DNA from: Pelodera strongyloides
Lineage: Eukaryota; Nematoda; Chromadorea; Rhabditida; Rhabditidae
NCBI GenBank assembly: GCA_036852015.1
Contig: JAANDG010000478.1
Span: forward strand, 50,968-114,967
Direction: 5' to 3'
Length of the DNA stretch: 64,000 nucleotides
Below, in pieces: positions 44,701-55,235 of the stretch. Made by a program: the position numbers and the translations under genes. Position 1 is the stretch's first letter, and each line of letters begins with the position of its first letter. The notes below the pieces were generated by a model. It ran no database searches. It saw only the letters and a program-made list of their open reading frames with translations, and was not told the DNA's origin.

Positions 44701-44818
44701 CACGTTAGTATGTAAGGTGAGTTGAGAGCGGTTGTTGTGCTTGATGGTAGAAACTCTGAGTAATGATTGACTACATTTAGGAAGAAGCTGCGGAAGATCC
44801 CGACCCTGCACACAAGCG
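41716..44818 (+). repeat. 242-bp tandem array, right block (about 12.8 units)
   Basis: Same unit, plus orientation. Most small indels (near 42,024, 42,972, 43,036, 43,067, 43,321, 43,420) fall in the intron part. One unit near 44,088 has 5 extra bases in the exon, which would break the frame. The last unit stops mid-exon at about 44,818 and joins hairpin-family sequence. Confidence 0.9.
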
Positions 44819-44850
44819 TTGACCGACTTTCAAGGATAATAATTTTCACA

Positions 44851-44892
44851 GAAAAGCGTTGAAGGATCAGGCGCCCTTCTGGCCACGTCTTT
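44851..44892 (+). ncRNA. Hairpin-family copy E, 3' half only
   Basis: GCGTTGAAGG (44,856-44,865) is followed by TCAGGCGCCCTTCTGGCC and a T run, as in copy B. The 5' half is replaced by the end of the 242-bp array. Confidence 0.35.
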
Positions 44893-46470
44893 TTTATGAA
44901 TTAAAATCATGTCTGAAGGAAGACACTAGGCTTTGACTTGGGGGGTTCCATACACGATGCTGGAGGCAGCACATGAGTAGAAATGGCGTCACAGCGAGTA
45001 GACATAGAAACCGGGAAGACACGGGAGACAATCCAATTCTCACGGGACAACGTCGACAACATCGTCCAGAGATCAAGCTATATATATATTGAATATATTG
45101 AATACTTTATTCTGAAAAAGAACAAAAGCGAAATAATACAGCGTGAACAAATACATACAAAAAGAAAACGTAAAGCGAAATACTGGACAACACAAAAATA
45201 CGGAAAAGGAAAAAGCTAAAAAAATATAAATATTATTTTGCAAAAACAAGTATAGCCCATTAGGGTAACTGAATATATAAAATACGAGCTTATACACATT
45301 TCTATGAAAACTGAAACCAGAGAAGAAATGTAAGCAGTAAAAACATACCTTAATAGAACTGTTGATCCAAAACGGTCTGGAGAAGGAGTGGAGAAGCTTC
45401 AAGAGGTTTCTGGTTTCAGTCGACACAGAGGCCGTATTCAGGATCGTTTCCCGGGAAAGGACCATTTTTACCTTTGCGGGGAACTGCTACGCCAGAAATT
45501 ACCCAGGTCTTATCAAAAATCGACTCCAGACAAACAGTTTTTTTTTATGTTCATTATAACGATGAGACGATGAGGAACTACTAAATACCATACAATTCGA
45601 AACTTGTGTCGTACTAAAAATGCACGCATATATTCTACCCTAAATAAATGGTCGTGAGTGTGCAATAAAGTGCTATATCGCATGCTCAAATTTGTGGCAA
45701 CACAATGCTTCAATGCTGTTGCGAAGCTGTAGAGAAAAGACTGCAAAGTGCAAAAGTTGATAGCATTGATGAATTACCAAAAGCATGGTAATTCATTTTT
45801 TCCGTACCTGATATCCTGACACAGCGGCGACTGCCAACTGAGGTAAGAGGTGACAACTGAGGAGAAAGGAGAACAGTAGGCAGGTGAGTCCTCAGCTTCT
45901 CATAGCGGTTGGACCATCACATCACATCTTCTATCTTCACATACGCCATCAACAAGACGCCCGATTCATGGTTGTCGACGAAACAGGAATTACTGAAAAT
46001 CGAAGGAATTACTGAAAATCGAGCAATAAGGCGTTCAATTATAAGAATTGCAAACGCCACAGCGCATGGTGTTGCGGAAGTGGAGTCCAATGAGTAATCA
46101 CGCTATGTGAGGCGCATTGAGGGAATACCCCATAACATACCGTAACAAATGAAAATAAAAAAAGTACCTCGCATATCTCGACATCAACGGGTGGACAAGC
46201 GAGAGTGGGTGGCGAGTGTGGTGGTCCATCACCATGGTCGATGTCGATGAGATGACATCATCGACAGCGTGGGCATGTGTACAGTAGGAATGGGTGACTC
46301 GGATCGGGTGGCTCGGACGTGTGCATCACCTAAAATACTAAAGATGATACCAGAAATAGAACTAACACAATAAAATAAAGTGAATACCAACTAACAATAT
46401 GTGCAAAACGGTTATTAACAAAGCAGAAACTAAAAATTACCTTTGGATTGCCGTAGGAGTCTTCGATGCA

Positions 46471-46969
46471 CCAGGGGACACTGGGACAAATCCGCCTGAA
46501 GAAACCCGCGAAAACGCCGTGAAAACGCCATGGTGAGATGCACCCAACGCCAGGGTGGCGTTTTCTAGGCGTTATCATGGCAAATTTTTGCCGTGCCCAA
46601 CGCCAAGGTGGCATTTTCTTGGCGTTTAAACGGAAAATCACAACAATAAGATAGTGCTTATGGCTTGCAATACACGTATTTTATATTAATACAGCTTTGC
46701 AAGACACAAGCACTTTACAGGAATCGAACCTGCCGACAAGCACACTGACTCGGATTACTAGTCCGCTGCTTAGACCACTCGGCCAAATCGCACATGCGTG
46801 GGGATTGGAAAAGAGAAAGAGGACTGTCCGCCGGCCGCCTTTCGTCAAATTGCTGCTCCCGTTGCCTGGAAAACGCCGGGGTGGATTTTTCATGGCAAAA
46901 ATTAAGCGCGGCGTTTTTCAGGCAACGGGAGAGAGGCGCGGCGTTTTTCAGGCGGATTCCCCCTGTGGA
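46471..46969. mobile_element. Short element with inverted ends around a tRNA-like core
   Basis: The outer ends share AATCCGCCTGAA in inverse orientation, next to repeated AACGCC/GGCGTT words. Inside lies an inverted pair CCGTTGCCTG (46,859) and CAGGCAACGG (46,919), and a tRNA-like stretch at 46,711-46,792. It may be a SINE- or MITE-like unit. No target duplication was identified. Confidence 0.4.
46711..46792 (-). ncRNA. tRNA-like sequence with long variable arm
   Basis: The minus strand reads GGCCGAGTGGTCTAAGCAG, an anticodon-arm-like GGACTAGTAATCC, a long variable arm, then GCAGGTTCGATTCCTG. The D and T arms are good Leu/Ser-type matches. The acceptor strands pair poorly and the loop would give AGT as anticodon, so a pseudogene is more likely than a working tRNA. 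Confidence 0.5.
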
Positions 46970-46997
46970 CGACAGCGAGAGAAGAACGAGAGTTGCG

Positions 46998-47040
46998 AGA
47001 GAGAGAGAGAGAGAGAGACAGAGAGTGAGAGAGAGAGAAA
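46998..47040. repeat. GA microsatellite
   Basis: Imperfect (GA)n run directly after the element at 46,471-46,969. Confidence 0.9.
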
Positions 47041-47545
47041 AACAGACCGACCCGAACTAACTACAGTATGAGCAGGAAGATTGTCCCGCGTGTTGAGAAT
47101 GCAAAATATTCAAGTATCAAAGCTCGCCGGGTCTGCCAACAACGAAAAAGCGCGTATTCATCAAATCAATTGGAATATAATATAACAATAAGTTATTTCT
47201 AACTCGGGCCCAGGCCTCAAGACCCGCGTTAAAATAAAAGATACAAGACGTTATTGAGCTCACAATAACTGCCGTCTTAGCAGACAAGTTAAACAAAATT
47301 ACATAAGTCAACTAAGCATTAGTTAAATATCGACTCATACCAACCTAAGAAAAATGTCAACCCCTACAAAAATTACACCAAACCAAAAAAGGTCAAGCAT
47401 AGTATTACACGACAAGAAACATAGATTTTTGTCTATTCCTAAACTGAGGCCACTTCGATACGACATAAAACATAAAACAAAATTGTCCATTTGGATCTTT
47501 TTAAGAATATTAATGTCCCAATGGATCTTTTTATTCAACTTGATT

Positions 47546-47690
47546 GAGCTTATTTATTTTTTTGCTCTTTCTTGGACTTGGACCTTCAACGCAAAACAGG
47601 AAGCAACATTCAAAAGTTCAAGTAGAATTTCTTATAAAAAAAGCGTTGAAGGACCAGGCACCCTTCTTTCTGGGTGGCCTTAAATTTTCC
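47546..47690 (+). ncRNA. Candidate structured RNA, copy B
   Basis: Three hairpins in a row: GAGC/GCTC with a T-rich loop; CCTTCAACGC (47,583) with GCGTTGAAGG (47,643) around about 50 nt; and AGGCACCC, loop TTCTTTCT, GGGTGGCCT (47,656-47,680). A T-rich tail follows. Copies C and D keep this order and spacing with different stem sequences. Confidence 0.45.
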
Positions 47691-49785
47691 TTTTCTTTTT
47701 TGTTTAATAAAATTCAAAACTGAAGACAGACACTGATCTTCGAAGGGTCCGGCACACGACGCTGGAACAGGCAAGCAGGATACACAGCTAGGGAGAGTGG
47801 CACCAGCAGCATCAGAGAATGAGAGAATCCAGTCGGCGCAGAACAACAGCACGGCCCACGGCCATCAAACTAAAAAATATGTGATGTGCATAGGTATGGT
47901 ATAAATACAGTCGAGGACAACTTCAAGCAGTGCACTGTACAATTTTATGCCCACTATATGAATACAGAAAATAGATGTAAATCGTAAAGCAGTATTGCAG
48001 TACAAACATACCGTAATAGAAGTCCTGAACGGTCCGAAGAAGGGAGACGCTTCAGGAAACTGTGTAGTCGACTAAGTCGACACCCGAACCAGAGAACTGC
48101 TAGCGAACGCACAGCCCAGACAACAGTTGATCGATAGGACTTCGAGTCATGATTGAACCTAAATACTAGCCAATTAAGGGGGAATACAACATTAACAAAC
48201 AACTCATAAATTGACAAGCTCAAGGCAATGCTGCGCTGCTGCAAGCTTGCTCGGGTTCAAATCCTAGTGAAGTAAAAGAACGAGGACATACCTGCTATAC
48301 TGATTATGCGAATATAGGTAGGTGTAGGTGAGATGAAAAGTCGGCGATCTCGCGCATCCGCCTCTCGTAGTGCTCGACCATAACCATGTCCATACGTCCG
48401 CCACCAGCATGACGCTCATAAAATTGTCGAACCGGGAATTCCTGAAAAAAAAAGGACATAATGTTCATTTATAGACAAAATTTCGAAACGTATTGCCAAA
48501 TCTCGTTAGGTAAAACGAGATATCGTCACAAGAAACGCACGGAACATACTGCAAAATACCGTAAGAAACGAATGAAAATAAAATAAAATACCTCGAGCGT
48601 CATGTTGACCTCTCAATAGGATAGGATAAGTAGGAGCCACGTATACGAATGGGTGGCCCAGGGATGGGTAGCGAGTCGAGTCGTATTTTGGCAGGACATC
48701 AGATCAGATCGGATAGCACTCGGACACCGCAACTCGGCAATTGCAATCCAATCCATAACGTAAACAATGATCTAAAACAGAAACGGAATTAGAACATCAT
48801 ATCACAACACGGCGTAAATCGGAGACGCAACTCACGCAAACTTATTTCCCACACGAAGGAAGTTCCAAGCAAACATAATTCAAAGTATGAATAAGCGGTC
48901 GCAAAAATGGAAGAAAAGTAAACATACCTGGAAGGCACATCGTGCATGGTTCGCGCAGGTTCTATGACCAGTGTGATGTGAGGACCGCAGACGAGTGACG
49001 TGGCTAACGTTGATGACATCATCGACGATCGATCCGTGGGCGACTCAGGACTCGGATGGAGTGTATCCCCTGAAACATTGCATTCGACGTCAAATATCTA
49101 TATAATATCAAGAATTCGAACTGAATAAAACAAAGAGGGTGTGTTCTAACAAGCTATACACTCCCGAATAATGCAGAAACTCAGAAACTAGAAAATTACC
49201 TTTTTCCGATGCCGAGCTGGACCATAGACGCACACACAGCGGTCCGAGAGGGAGTGAGAGTAGATAGAGAAGAGTGAGAGAGGGAAGAGGGATAGAACAT
49301 CAGAACAGACCGGGCCTAATTACGGTAGTAACAGGAAGATTGTCCCGCGTGATGAAAAAGAAAAATATCCGAGCAACAAAGCAGTAAGCATGCCGGGTCT
49401 GCCAACGAAAAAGCGCCGAATCACCAAATCAATTAGAATAGCAATCAGTTAATTCTAACTCGGGCCACGCCTCAAATAACCCGCGTTAGGATAACTGAAA
49501 CAAGACCGTTATTGAGCGTCCAATAACTGCAGTCTTATGGAACAAATAAAAAAATGGCCTTTACCTAATAGCGTTTTCAAAAGTTTTACCTAATAGCGTT
49601 TTCAAAAGTTTACCTAATAGAGTTAAACCCATAAAATCCAACAACACTATCTCAAAATATGAAAAAAGCATAACAAACTACTATTTCTAAAAAGAGGCCA
49701 ATATTCACACGAAACAAAGCGGTTGTCCGCAATCTGGATCTTTTAAGGAACATTGTTCTTCAAACAAACACAAGCACACATTCTT

Positions 49786-49930
49786 TTTTGCTGGTGGACC
49801 GGAGATCTTTTTTTTTCACCGACCATGACACCCAACGTTTTCAACTTATACAACTTAAGCAAGCAGAATTCAGAATGCCCAAAACAAACGTTAGGTGCCG
49901 ATCAACCTTCATTTTGGTTGATCGTATTTT
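49786..49930 (+). ncRNA. Candidate structured RNA, copy C
   Basis: Long-loop stem CACCCAACGTTT (from 49,829) with AAACGTTAGGTG (49,886), 11 of 12 pairs. Then the perfect 9-bp hairpin CGATCAACC, loop TTCATTTT, GGTTGATCG (49,899-49,924) and a TATTTT tail. The first small hairpin is weak here. Confidence 0.45.
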
Positions 49931-49964
49931 AATAAGGTCTTATTGAACAACATTCTTCTTCAAA

Positions 49965-50112
49965 GAGCGTTAATCTTTTCTTTTCGCTCGGCGTCTTATT
50001 TTTTCACCGTGATTTGGCCTCCAAAATTTTCGAATCTAATACTCTAATTTTGTTTCAATTCCAAATGCACAAATTTTGGAGGCCGACCCGCCTTCTTCTT
50101 GACGGGTCTTTT
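49965..50112 (+). ncRNA. Candidate structured RNA, copy D
   Basis: GAGCG/CGCTC hairpin (49,965-49,989). A perfect 14-bp stem GGCCTCCAAAATTT with AAATTTTGGAGGCC (50,071-50,084). Then GACCCGCC, loop TTCTTCTT, GACGGGTC (50,085-50,108) and TTTT. Confidence 0.45.
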
Positions 50113-52739
50113 ATTCTACTTAACTAAACCCTACGTGACGAGTAAGGGAAGAGAGTTCCCTTTGTCGATTCTGCGGCTAACGGTCATGGAGCCCTGACGT
50201 AACGGGTGGCAGGCTGGCAGAAATGGCGGAATGTTGGCCACGAATAGGAGATCCTAAAAGAGCGCGGTTTGCATTGCAATTTTGCCCATTCTCATGCATA
50301 GATCATAGATCGCACCGAACACAGAAAGCAACAACCGCATAATATGCACAAATACTCTCCACATGGCTAACCCGACGATAGATCGGCGTTACAAACAAAT
50401 ATGAAAGAAAACAAAAATCAGAATCAGAAATACTTACGTTGATCAGTTCCAAGAAAGAACAGGCTTGCTGATGAGGCAGCTTGCTTTACCAAGAAGAAAT
50501 CAAAATTAATGTAATAACTTACATTTAATCACCTCGCCCTCGCCATGAAACAACTGATAGTGGGGAGACAACGACGACCGCAATCTCCGAGACGTTGGGA
50601 ACATCGGCAACCTCAACTAACACGGTCTTGGAGCGATTCCGAGAACAAGGAGAGGAGCGCGTATTCATGAGCGGACGTCGAGCTCTTCTGACGCACAGGG
50701 TGAGGGATCAATCCTAAAAAAAACTTAAAGTTAGCGTACGTTTAGTCGACAAAAAAAGAGCACACGACAGGAGATATCCCTCACACAAAAACACGACCAA
50801 ACAGAAGGGACAATCGGAAAATTCGAAAGCTGAACAGAGTGACAGCGAGTTTGCAACTTACAAAAAAAAGAAACAATGATCTCTTCGACATGGTCATGTT
50901 GGTAATGGCAAAGCAAAAAACAACATTAGAAACACATACCTAAATACGAGAACGGATCGAAGGGAGCCGCCAGCCTCCTATTGGCGAGTTGCTGGTAGTC
51001 AACCAGCAAGCGCACAGGGAGAAGAACATCGTCTCGTAAGACATGAACCTTACCTGAATTACACAAAATATATCACCCATAATCAGGTTTCGTTATGCCA
51101 ACATAAAACAAAACGCAGTGTCAGCCATCAGCAAAGGCAATAAGAAAATAAGAATAATTTCCATGATCTGGTGCAAAATGGGTCGTCACGTGAAAATATG
51201 GCGAATCACATCAACACTACCCAGGAGGGCAAGAAATGAAGATATTTTCAGGCAAGAAATGAAAAGAGCAGAAGCAAATAGCCAAAACATACCGATATTC
51301 TAGACAGTCCCGTGACGTTGGACTTCACGACCACGACCTTGAATCGGAGAGTCGACGTACACTTCAGCGAGGAGAGTGGCGGGGAGGCGCTGGGCTGGCC
51401 TCAGAGTAGGCGTACTAAACAGAAGAATGATTTGAAAAGTATGAAATACAACACGTAATAGTAGTGGCAACGTTGCGCAAAATATAGAAGCAATTCCATT
51501 GATCCTTCCTTTCCAAGTATAATGAATGAAGAGGCATAACAACGCGAAAATGTGAACACTTACCATCCGTTGTTCATTCGGATCGGGTAGGCAAAAGGCC
51601 TCAAGGGAAACCGCCAACGATTAGAAAGTCATGCCTGAAAAGAGCAAAATAATCAATACAAATATGTCAACATTTGAAAATCCACTGCAGAGAACCGACA
51701 GACGAACAAGGAAGGTTTACTGGGGAAGGAACGGCACAAAAGGAGCAACAATAACAGAAACAATAAAATATGCACACAAAAAAAACTCGGAGTGAAAGAA
51801 GGGACAAATAACTGCAATGAAACATAACATTTTGTCGTAAAAACGATACATGTGCGATGGATATGACGAAATGATGACCGATTGTCGATTGCTAACTCAC
51901 AGAGCCGCCCGTATTTCGAACCAATCAGCGCGCCTCTTCATTGATTCTGACTGACCCCCAATCACCGCCGAGATAGCTAGATAGTAGAGCGAATTGAGAT
52001 GTTGCAAAGAGAGCGACAAATTTTTGAAAGTTTTGATGAAGTTGATATATTGACATGAAGTAATAAGACTGTCAGTTCGTTCGCCTGTAAGTTGGCGTCG
52101 ATCGGTATCAGCTGATGCCATCGCGGGCACTTAGGTAAACTATTCAATACATCGCTGGCTTCATCACAAGAAGGGAAGACGTCTTTATATCCGACAAGAA
52201 AACTTCTGAATTCGATGGTATTGTGTATTGTGTAAATATACTCGTAAACTTGGTGAAAGTGCATCACACCAGTGTAACAAAAATTGGCGAAATGGGTTAA
52301 TCAATATTGGCTCTGGGCAATGCATTCCCCTCCTGCGGTCTAGGGAGAATACTCCAACCCCAAAGCGTGATACTCCGCGTCCTCGCCGCTCCCAGAAATG
52401 AGCTATATGTCACAGTTGCGCTGCAGGCTTCCCTTAGGGACCGCGGCGAGAGTGCCAGTGGTGCGCCAACGTCACGCGACGCACCCGGCGCACCTGAGGC
52501 GTATGTGGCGCAGTTGCCGACCCTCTCCTAAGAGGTGCGCCAACGAAATAACATCTCCGAACACTCTAGATGTGGTGCGCCGCGCCCCAGTGGCTTTTTG
52601 TGCGCCCGCACAGCGAAGCCACCAATGATAAAAACTTTTGACTAGTCTTGCTTTCTATAGCATAAAATACCGCAAAGAAGTTGCTCACACTTACCAGTGC
52701 AAGCAAGATATAACATAAAACCAGCCTTGAAAACGCAAG
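50113..52739. other. No gene seen
   Basis: A-rich, with no splice-supported coding. A GC-richer patch at about 52,320-52,625 has repeated GTGCGCC-type words similar in style to 8,680-8,775. Confidence 0.5.
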
Positions 52740-52740
52740 A

Positions 52741-52810
52741 AATAGAAGAGAATCGAACCTCGTCCCATGGTCGCCCCTTATCTCTACTCAGCGAGCGACT
52801 TAAACCGCCA
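52741..52810 (-). ncRNA. tRNA-like fragment next to the SL1-like sequence
   Basis: A B-box-like GAGGTTCGATTCTC lies about 40 bases after GGTTTAAGTCGCTCGCTGAG on the minus strand. There is no convincing cloverleaf. Confidence 0.25.
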
Positions 52811-52859
52811 GTATACGGTCGCGTGGCCGTTCGGTGCACACCGGTGCAAATGTTTTCCC

Positions 52860-52881
52860 CTCATACTTGGGTAATTAAACC
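52860..52881 (-). ncRNA. SL1 spliced-leader-like sequence
   Basis: The minus strand matches the 22-nt nematode SL1 leader at 21 positions; the one change is near the 3' end (AAGTATGAG for AAGTTTGAG). The bases that follow, GGGAAAACATT, resemble the start of the SL1 RNA intron-like part, but the GT donor is missing. It could be a decayed SL RNA gene, or the 5' end of a reverse-transcribed trans-spliced mRNA. Confidence 0.7.
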
Positions 52882-53099
52882 AGCGTCTATATATTCTAAT
52901 CCCTAGCCTCATAGCATACTGTGCTCTTTTCCCCTGTCTTTGGTACTCAGATCTTACGGTAATCCCTTCAATAAATATCCAATATATACACACGAAGTTA
53001 TGTCGAGGCTCTCCCCATTCTACATGCTCTTCCGTCGTCTCTAACCAAAATGCTGATATTTCCGCGGGATAACCATTCGTTGTAAGCTTTCCGAGGATT

Positions 53100-54567
53100 A
53101 GTATCTGCGTCACAAATCCCCCTCTGAAGAAGGCCGCACCAAACAGTCAAGAATTGAATCAACACCACTTTCTTAGATTGGAACTTATTCCGAAGTAAGG
53201 CTTGGGAATTTTGCTCATTCTTAATTTTGTGTCATGCACTTATCGTCATTTAGTTCTCTTTAGCGCTCTAGAAACTTTCAACAACTGATGTCAAAGTCGA
53301 AGTAGCGTTTATCATTCTGAAGTATTAATCATTTCTTGGTGAAAACCTCTAAGCTTGTGGCTCTTAGAAAGTACTTTATGCATAAAGGAAGAAAAGAAAG
53401 AGAAGTTATTTATAGCGTCAAGTCCATTAATATTATGAGGTTGTCGATTTTAAATCTAATCTTAAATACTTGGATCCTGGAATGTTTTCAGGAAGCTCGT
53501 TATCAAGAAAGGTCACAATTTACGTAAGCACAAGTGTGGTAAACAGGAAATTTATCATCTATATAAGAACTCCATAAATTATTAACTGCTTCCGTTGAGA
53601 TCTCTTGAAGCCTGCCAAGCAATCAGGCTGCAATTTTTATGTTATTAGATTTGTTGCAACTTGTTTGTCAAGAAGTGTTTGGGGTATTATTGTGGCACAC
53701 CTTTTGCCTTCTTTTCGCGAATTTAAAAGGAGCCGAATAAGTGCCCGTGTATGGTTGCTGGTTCCAGATGCGCAGCGCAATTGCCTGATGTTAGGTTAGA
53801 TTGCTGGTAATTTGTAAATAATTATTGTACTTAATTTCTCTGTGCGACGTATCCGTATAAGCAACATCATCGCGAAATTGAAAAGTTACAGGCTATTAAT
53901 TGGCACAAAACTATTAGCTATAACTTTGTTTAAATTGTCGTCATGATGTTTTATCAACTTTGTATTTCAACTATAGTTTATTTATTATAATCTTGCAGTA
54001 GCAATGCTTGCAAATGTTCTAGGATAAGCATACTTCAGCATGCAACAATTATGATTAAATATGTATCTCTTGCCATACCTTTTCATACTATGCATTGTAA
54101 TTGTACAATAGCACAATATAACAATTATCTTTATGAGAGTTCTTTAATCTCATCTGAATCTCTGCCGTGCTCAGATTTTGCCGTGGAGGATGATGACAAG
54201 TGAAAACAGGTGATGATGACAAGTTGATAAAATCTTTATAGAGATCCCTGCTAAAAAAATCGACGACGTTTATTATTTTTAGTCTGTCCGCTAGGAAACA
54301 AAATACTGTAAAAATTTAATGTGGTCCTTGACAGTTATCCATAGATGATAATAATCAGAAGCGGAGTAACTACGGACATTTTACTGCGAAGTTGACTTGC
54401 TTTTTTTTGTATTATCAATTTTTGCTCATTTGGTCAGTGATCTAATAATTTATTGATGCACACATCGAAACATATGCAATCAAAAGGATACCCTCAGACG
54501 AACGGCCTCACAACAGTTCCTACTAACCAAACTGAAAACACATTAAAATTTTAAATTTTAAAATTTG
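53100..54567. other. No gene seen
   Basis: A/T-rich sequence with no exon candidates that satisfy both frame and splice sites. Confidence 0.5.
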
Positions 54568-54680
54568 TTTTACGCTTCAAGAGCGTGCACCTTTATTCAA
54601 GGGTGTTCAAAGTACAATTTCAAGGTTTGCTTATGACATGTTCCGCATAGATCCTGAGCAGTAAGCGACGAGTTCCAGAT
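54568..54680. repeat. Dispersed repeat, copy 2
   Basis: Matches 24,652-24,772, starting TTTACGCTTCAAGAGCGTG. Confidence 0.8.
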
Positions 54681-54924
54681 GACAAATTGCTCGACGTCTT
54701 CGGGCTAGGGCCATGAGGGATCGCCCATGATTCCCTCGCCTGGCGGTGGTTTCAAAGGTGTCACGGGCCGGAATCGAACTCGGGTATTCTCACATATATA
54801 TTACTATAAAGATCATCTTATTATATAAAGGAGAAGAGTTTACTTTTTTGTTTGTGTGAACATAACGAAATCCTTTCATAAAGAAAATTTTCTATTCGCA
54901 ATCGAAAGAGAACATACAAAATAT

Positions 54925-55006
54925 TGCCGCTGGCGGGATTCGAACCCACAGTAGCACACAATCTCGATTCATAGTCCAACGCTCTACCTGTTGAGCTATG
55001 CTAGCT
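54925..55006 (-). ncRNA. tRNA-like sequence with extended variable arm
   Basis: The minus strand reads GCTAGCATAGCTCAACAGG, TAGAGCGTTGGACTATGAA, then a long variable stretch and GTGGGTTCGAATCCCGC. The D and T arms are strong. The acceptor pairs 5 of 6 with one register shift. A loop anticodon of ATG would be unusual. Probably a decaying class-II-like tRNA copy. Confidence 0.5.
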
Positions 55007-55170
55007 TATGTCTCGAGGATATTATAGGAGATATTATATGAGAAGAGAAGTGCGATGGCAAATTTGCATGATTAGCAAAAAAGCTGAAGTCTCAAATTAT
55101 ACGTTTCCACATAAACGTAGATGAAGTCCTTTTTATCTTTGTAGAAATTCTTTTTTTTTTTAACAGTGTG

Positions 55171-55235
55171 TAACAGTCGGCCGAAGGCCGATTCCTCCAG
55201 TCGGAGAAGAGCCCGTAGGGCTCTTCGAACGGCTG
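55171..55235. repeat. Fragment of the Q-element hairpin end
   Basis: TCGGCCGAAGGCCGATTCCT followed by CAGTCGGAGAAG matches the hairpin part of the Q arms (27,740-27,810). The rest of the arm is absent. Confidence 0.6.

Larger units (their letters stand above)
44819..50112. repeat. Diverged tandem duplication of non-coding sequence
   Basis: Blocks of 45.3-47.7 kb recur in order at 48.0-49.8 kb: 45,345 with 48,005 (AAACATACC.TAATAGAA), 46,140 with 48,555, and best 47,060-47,290 with 49,310-49,540, which share GGAAGATTGTCCCGCGTG and GCCGGGTCTGCCAAC. No convincing exon was seen in either copy. Confidence 0.6.

Noticed and set aside
40618..44811. Repeated 123-codon and 66-codon ORFs over the 242-bp array
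   Set aside because: The unit is not a multiple of three, so these ORFs cross presumed introns and change frame each unit. The 90-nt phase-0 exon explains the array better.
49800..50110. Helitron 3' end as an explanation for the hairpins
   Set aside because: No CTRR terminus follows the hairpins, and the multi-hairpin order with conserved loop length is not a Helitron feature.
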